DNA from: Methylobacterium sp. W2
GTDB taxonomy: Bacteria; Pseudomonadota; Alphaproteobacteria; Rhizobiales; Beijerinckiaceae
Reading direction: 5' to 3'
Assembly: GCF_020662345.1 (NCBI RefSeq)
Contig: NZ_VMOA01000001.1
Location: 124,001 to 188,000, forward strand
DNA length: 64,000 bases
A model generated the notes under the pieces. The model saw only the letters and a program-made list of their open reading frames with translations. It did no database searches and was not told the origin of the DNA. Positions 60,237-64,000 of the stretch are shown piece by piece. Numbering within the stretch: position 1 is the stretch's first letter; the number at the start of each line of letters is the position of its first letter. The position numbers and the translations under genes were made by a program.

Positions 60237-61248
60237 TCAAGAGAGCGCCGAGGCGAAGACCGCCCTTCCTTTCGCCGACGCCCTCGGCGTGCTGCGCGCC
60301 ACCGCGGAGGAAACGCGGTTGCGCATCCTCGCGCTGCTCATGCAGGGCGAGCTTTCGGTCTCGGATCTCACCGACATCCTCGGCCAGTCGCAGCCGCGGA
60401 TCTCGCGTCATCTCAAGCTCCTCGTCGAGGCCGGCCTGGTGGAGCGGCACCGGGAGGGCGCCTGGGCGTTCTTCCGCCTCATCGAGGCGCGGGCCGGACT
60501 GGTGGAGCCCCTGGTTGGCAGCCTCGACCGCGCGAGCCCGCCCCTGTCCGAGGACCGGGCCCGCCTCGATGGCGTGCGGACCCAGCGCGCCGATGCGGCG
60601 CAGACCTTCTTCGCGCGCCTCGCTCCGAAATGGGACCAGCTTCGCTCGCTCCATGTGCCGGAGGCGATGGTGGAAGCGGCGGTGATCGACACGCTCGGGC
60701 CCCGCCCCGTGAGGAACCTCATCGATCTCGGCACCGGCACGGGACGGATGCTCGGTCTGCTGGCCCCGCGCGCCGGCCGCGCCACGGGCCTCGACTCGAA
60801 CCATGCCATGCTCTCCGTCGCCCGCGCCAATCTCGAACGGGCCGGCCTGTCCGGGGTCGACCTGCGCCAGGGCGACATCCACGCGCCGCCCTTCGGCCGG
60901 GGCGGCTTCGACCTCGTCGTGGTGCATCAGGTGCTGCATTATCTCGACGATCCGGCCCGCGCCCTGCGCGAGGCGGCACGACTCGTGGCGCCGGGCGGCC
61001 GTCTCCTCGTGGTGGATTTCGCCCCGCACGACCTCGAATTCCTGCGTGAGGACCAGGCCCATCGGCGCCTGGGCTTTGCCGCCGAGCAGGTCACGGGATG
61101 GCTCGCCGATGCCGGCCTCGGCACGGTCTCCACCCGGCATCTCTCGCCCGGTGACGAGAGCGGCGACCAGCTCACCGTCACCCTCTGGCTCGCCGCCGCC
61201 GCGGCCGAGCCGGCCCTCGATTCCGAGGTGGAGCGCGCGGTGGCCTGA
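60232..61248 (+). CDS. ArsR-family regulator fused to SAM-dependent methyltransferase
   Basis: The 338-aa protein has a winged-helix ArsR domain (about residues 10-95), with TRLRILALLMQGELSVSDLT and SQPRISRHLKLLVEAGLVER. A class I methyltransferase domain (130-300) follows, with NLIDLGTGTGRMLGLLAPRA, VDLRQGDIHAPPF and FDLVVVHQVLHYLDDPARAL. The known SahR regulators of the methionine cycle are ArsR proteins that sense S-adenosylhomocysteine. Because metF and metH follow, this protein probably controls that pathway by sensing SAM or SAH (inference). A perfect palindrome covers its start codon. Confidence 0.88.
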   Translation: MSQESAEAKTALPFADALGVLRATAEETRLRILALLMQGELSVSDLTDILGQSQPRISRHLKLLVEAGLVERHREGAWAFFRLIEARAGLVEPLVGSLDRASPPLSEDRARLDGVRTQRADAAQTFFARLAPKWDQLRSLHVPEAMVEAAVIDTLGPRPVRNLIDLGTGTGRMLGLLAPRAGRATGLDSNHAMLSVARANLERAGLSGVDLRQGDIHAPPFGRGGFDLVVVHQVLHYLDDPARALREAARLVAPGGRLLVVDFAPHDLEFLREDQAHRRLGFAAEQVTGWLADAGLGTVSTRHLSPGDESGDQLTVTLWLAAAAAEPALDSEVERAVA

Positions 61249-61312
61249 CCGGCCTTCGTCTCTCTGCCTCGACCCCGTTACGTCTGAACCGACCGATCTT
61301 GAGGACGACCCG

Positions 61313-62266
61313 ATGCCCACCGCTTCCCATCACCGCGCCAGCCGCGACGGCTACCGCCCGATCCAGGTCTCCATCGAGTTCTTCCCGCCGAAGACCGACG
61401 AGATGGAGAAGGTCCTGTGGTCGTCGATCGAGCGGCTCGCCCCGCTCCAGCCGAAATTCGTCTCGGTGACCTACGGCGCCGGCGGCTCCACCCGCGAGCG
61501 CACCCACAACACCGTGGCGCGGATGATCAAGGAGACCGGCCTCAAGCCGGCTGCCCATCTCACCTGCGTCGACGCCACCCGCGAGGAGATCGACGAGGTC
61601 GTGCAATCCTACTGGGATGCCGGGGTACGCCACATCGTGGCCCTGCGCGGCGACCCGCAGGACGGCGTCGGCACCGCCTATCGTCCGCATCCCGGCGGCT
61701 ATGCCCGGACGAGTGATCTCGTGGCCGGCATCAAGCGGATCGGCGACTTCAAGGTCTCGGTCTCGGCCTATCCGGAGAAGCATCCCGAGGCCGCCTCGCT
61801 CGATGCCGATATCGATGCCCTGAAGGCCAAGGTCGATGCGGGCGCCGATCAGGCGATCACGCAGTTCTTCTTCGAGAACGACGTCTATCTCCGCTACGTC
61901 GACAAGGTCCGCGCGGCCGGGATCGAGATCCCGATCATCCCCGGCATCCTGCCGGTGCAGAACTTCAAGCAATCGGCCAATTTCGCCCGCCGCACCGGCG
62001 CCTCGGTGCCGTATTGGCTGGCCGCCCGGTTCGAGGGGCTGGACAACGACGTCGATACCCGCCGCCTGATCGCCGCCGCCGTGGCGGCCGAGCAGGTGCT
62101 CGATCTGGTGGACGAAGGCGTCAACGACTTCCATTTCTACTCGATGAACCGCTCCGACCTCGTCTATGCGATCTGCCACCTGCTCGGCCTGCGCGCGCAG
62201 GCGCCGAAGGTGGCGGCCAAGGAGCCTGCCCAGGATTCTGCCAAGGCATCCGCAAAGGCCGCCTGA
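61313..62266 (+). CDS. metF: 5,10-methylenetetrahydrofolate reductase
   Basis: The 317-aa flavoenzyme makes 5-methyltetrahydrofolate for methionine synthase. Segments are [15 protein letters not shown] with the catalytic glutamate, [59 protein letters not shown] and [20 protein letters not shown]-type ending appears as [18 protein letters not shown] 25-residue Ala/Lys tail follows. GAGG ten bases upstream supports the ATG. It is 64 bp after the regulator and 161 bp before metH, on the same strand. Confidence 0.96.
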   Translation: MPTASHHRASRDGYRPIQVSIEFFPPKTDEMEKVLWSSIERLAPLQPKFVSVTYGAGGSTRERTHNTVARMIKETGLKPAAHLTCVDATREEIDEVVQSYWDAGVRHIVALRGDPQDGVGTAYRPHPGGYARTSDLVAGIKRIGDFKVSVSAYPEKHPEAASLDADIDALKAKVDAGADQAITQFFFENDVYLRYVDKVRAAGIEIPIIPGILPVQNFKQSANFARRTGASVPYWLAARFEGLDNDVDTRRLIAAAVAAEQVLDLVDEGVNDFHFYSMNRSDLVYAICHLLGLRAQAPKVAAKEPAQDSAKASAKAA

Positions 62267-62274
62267 CCTATCCC

Positions 62275-62415
62275 GTCATCCCGGGGCGCCGACAGGCGAG
62301 CCCGGGATCCAGACGCACCGATCCCGTCGAGGGTGCCCCCCCGGCAACCGATAAGTCCCATCCGGAGCCCGTGCGGCAATGGATTCCGGGCTCCGCTCCG
62401 CGGCCCCGGAATGAC
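62275..62415. repeat. Composite inverted repeat between metF and metH
   Basis: GTCATCCCGGGGC (62275-62287) is the near-reverse complement of GGCCCCGGAATGAC at the right end (62402-62415). Inside, GCCCGGGATCCA and TGGATTCCGGGCT form a second inverted pair. The whole 141-bp block could fold as one long hairpin or two small ones. I recall the core 'GTCAT-CCGGGGC...GCCCGGAATCCA' as an abundant dispersed repeat in Hyphomicrobiales. It fills nearly the whole metF-metH gap. Confidence 0.7.
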
Positions 62416-62427
62416 AGCGAGACATCC

Positions 62428-64000
62428 ATGACAGACCTCCGCCCCGTTGACGGCCAAGAGATCGAAACCGCCCTGCGCCAGCGGGCAGCGGAAAAAATCC
62501 TCGTCCTCGATGGGGCGATGGGCACCGTGATCCAGCGCCTCGGCTACGGCGAGGCCGATTTTCGCGGGTCGCGCTTCATGGATCATTCCCATGACCAGAA
62601 GGGCAACAACGACCTCCTGATCCTGACCCAGCCCGACGCGATCCGGCAGATCCACCTCGATTATTTCCTGGCCGGCGCCGATCTCTGTGAGACCAACACC
62701 TTCTCGGGCACCACCATCGCCCAGGCCGATTACGGCATGGAATCGATCGTCCACGAGCTGAACGCGCAGGGCGCGCGCCTCGCCCGCGAGGCCGCGAAAC
62801 TTGCCGAGGAGCAGGATGGCCGCCGCCGTTTCGTCGCCGGCGCCATCGGCCCGACGAACCGCACCCTGTCGATCTCGCCCGACGTGAACAATCCCGGCTA
62901 CCGGGCGGTGACCTTCGATCAGGTCAAGACCGCCTACATGGAGCAGGTGCGCGGCCTCATCGACGGCGGCGCCGAACTCATCCTCATCGAGACGATCTTC
63001 GACACGCTCAACGCCAAGGCGGCGGTGGCGGCGGCCTGGGCGGTGTTCGAGGAGACCGGCATCACCCTGCCGATCATGATCTCGGGCACGATCACGGATC
63101 TCTCCGGCCGCACCCTGTCGGGCCAGACGCCGGAAGCGTTCTGGAACGCGCTGCGCCATTCCAGCCCGCTCACCATCGGCCTCAACTGTGCGCTCGGCGC
63201 CAAGGAGATGCGCGGGCATATCTCCGAACTCTCGCGCATCGCCGACACCCTGGTCTGCGCCTATCCGAATGCGGGTCTCCCCAACGAGTTCGGTCTCTAC
63301 GACGAGAGCCCGGAGGCCATGGGCAAGCTGGTGGGCGAGTTCGCCACCTCCGGCCTTGTGAACATGGTCGGCGGCTGCTGCGGCACCACGCCGGACCATA
63401 TCCGCGCCATCGCTGAAGCCGTCGCGGGTGTGAAGCCCCGCGCCATCCCCGAGGTGCCCCGTCTGATGCGCCTGTCGGGCCTCGAGCCGTTCACGCTCAC
63501 GAAGGAGATCCCCTTCGTCAATGTCGGCGAGCGCACCAACGTCACCGGCTCGGCCAAGTTCAGGAAGCTCGTCACCGCCGGCGACTACGCGGCGGCCCTC
63601 GACGTCGCCCGCGACCAGGTGGCGGCGGGCGCCAGCATCATCGACATCAACATGGACGAGGGCCTGCTCGATTCCGAGAAGGCGATGGTGGAGTTCCTCA
63701 ATCTCGTGGCCGCCGAGCCGGACATCGCCCGCGTGCCGGTGATGATCGATTCCTCGAAATTCCACGTCATCGAGGCCGGGCTCAAATGCGTCCAGGGCAA
63801 GGCCATCGTGAACTCGATCTCCATGAAGGAGGGCGTCGAGAAGTTCATCGCCGACGCCAAGGTGTGCCGTTCCTACGGCGCCGCCGTGGTGGTGATGGCC
63901 TTCGACGAGCAGGGCCAGGCCGACAGCTACGAGCGCAAGGTCGAGATCTGCACCAAGGCCTACAAGGTGCTCACCGAGGAGATCGGCTTCCCGCCGGAAG
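62428..64000 (+). CDS. metH: Cobalamin-dependent methionine synthase (partial, C-terminus outside window)
   Basis: The first 524 codons are present, and the frame is open at the right edge. The homocysteine-binding barrel begins [17 protein letters not shown]. Its zinc cysteines are in [14 protein letters not shown] and [15 protein letters not shown]. The pterin-binding domain begins about residue 350 with [20 protein letters not shown] and continues with [15 protein letters not shown]. The B12 and reactivation domains lie beyond the window. The enzyme uses the product of MetF and needs the cobalamin made by genes such as cobD/cobC. Confidence 0.97.
   Translation, partial: MTDLRPVDGQEIETALRQRAAEKILVLDGAMGTVIQRLGYGEADFRGSRFMDHSHDQKGNNDLLILTQPDAIRQIHLDYFLAGADLCETNTFSGTTIAQADYGMESIVHELNAQGARLAREAAKLAEEQDGRRRFVAGAIGPTNRTLSISPDVNNPGYRAVTFDQVKTAYMEQVRGLIDGGAELILIETIFDTLNAKAAVAAAWAVFEETGITLPIMISGTITDLSGRTLSGQTPEAFWNALRHSSPLTIGLNCALGAKEMRGHISELSRIADTLVCAYPNAGLPNEFGLYDESPEAMGKLVGEFATSGLVNMVGGCCGTTPDHIRAIAEAVAGVKPRAIPEVPRLMRLSGLEPFTLTKEIPFVNVGERTNVTGSAKFRKLVTAGDYAAALDVARDQVAAGASIIDINMDEGLLDSEKAMVEFLNLVAAEPDIARVPVMIDSSKFHVIEAGLKCVQGKAIVNSISMKEGVEKFIADAKVCRSYGAAVVVMAFDEQGQADSYERKVEICTKAYKVLTEEIGFPPE

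Noticed and set aside
62267-62427. Cobalamin riboswitch upstream of metH
   Set aside because: No B12-box-like sequence was found. The gap is filled by a palindromic repeat element.

Overview
The window is high-GC, gene-dense chromosomal DNA from an alphaproteobacterium. The order Hyphomicrobiales, and a Methylobacterium-like genome in particular, fits best. This is inferred from the gene set: GcrA, the divK-pleD pair, EipB, DUF3572, minCDE, matAB, RppH, an ArsR-methyltransferase next to metF/metH, and small palindromic intergenic repeats typical of the group. No insertion sequence, integrase, phage gene or CRISPR array was seen, so this looks like core genome.

Layout. 0-3 kb: the end of a cobalamin locus (cobD, cobC) and an MFS exporter. 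3-9.7 kb: a 64-aa small protein, malonate use (matA, matB), a BrkB/YihY membrane protein, MsrB, and a protein that looks like a degenerate CYTH domain. 9.9-13.6 kb: dctA, a ROK sugar kinase and a class I aminotransferase. 13.9-19.7 kb: gcrA, a ferric-iron ABC transporter in the order fbpC-fbpA-fbpB, tRNA-Val(CAC) with a readable promoter, and gph. 20-25.4 kb: a secreted repeat protein, rpiA, a DUF2059 protein, an O-antigen-ligase-like protein, then pleD and divK with a divergent DUF3572 gene. 25.5-32.9 kb: eipB, a lipase, priA, a SpoIIAA-like protein, a secreted protein, and a minus-strand run of cnoX, LON-domain protein, Trm112-like protein and asparaginase. 34-38.3 kb: a secreted protein, glutathionyl-hydroquinone reductase, a 2H phosphoesterase with a PAP2 phosphatase, and rppH with a DUF2939 protein.

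38.4-46 kb: a ROK-family protein whose sequence motifs occur in circularly permuted order, a secreted protein, a receiver protein, DUF1275, a WD40 protein with a small partner, a 45/46-bp tandem repeat, DUF2937, a second O-antigen-ligase-like protein, a zincin and a HAD nucleotidase. 46-52 kb: a signalling block with a GAF-PAS-GGDEF-EAL protein, and a LOV-type histidine kinase overlapping its receiver partner. 52-64 kb: a patatin-like lipoprotein, an ABC-F ATPase, GIY-YIG, a 42-aa protein with a duplicated motif, a CNT nucleoside transporter, the minCDE operon preceded by a second minC, and a methionine-cycle locus (ArsR-methyltransferase, metF, metH). The last has a perfect operator-like palindrome over the regulator's start codon.

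The strongest candidates for something undescribed are the permuted ROK protein, the degenerate CYTH protein, the 42-aa duplicated-motif protein and the tandem minC pair. All identifications come from reading motifs. No database search was run.
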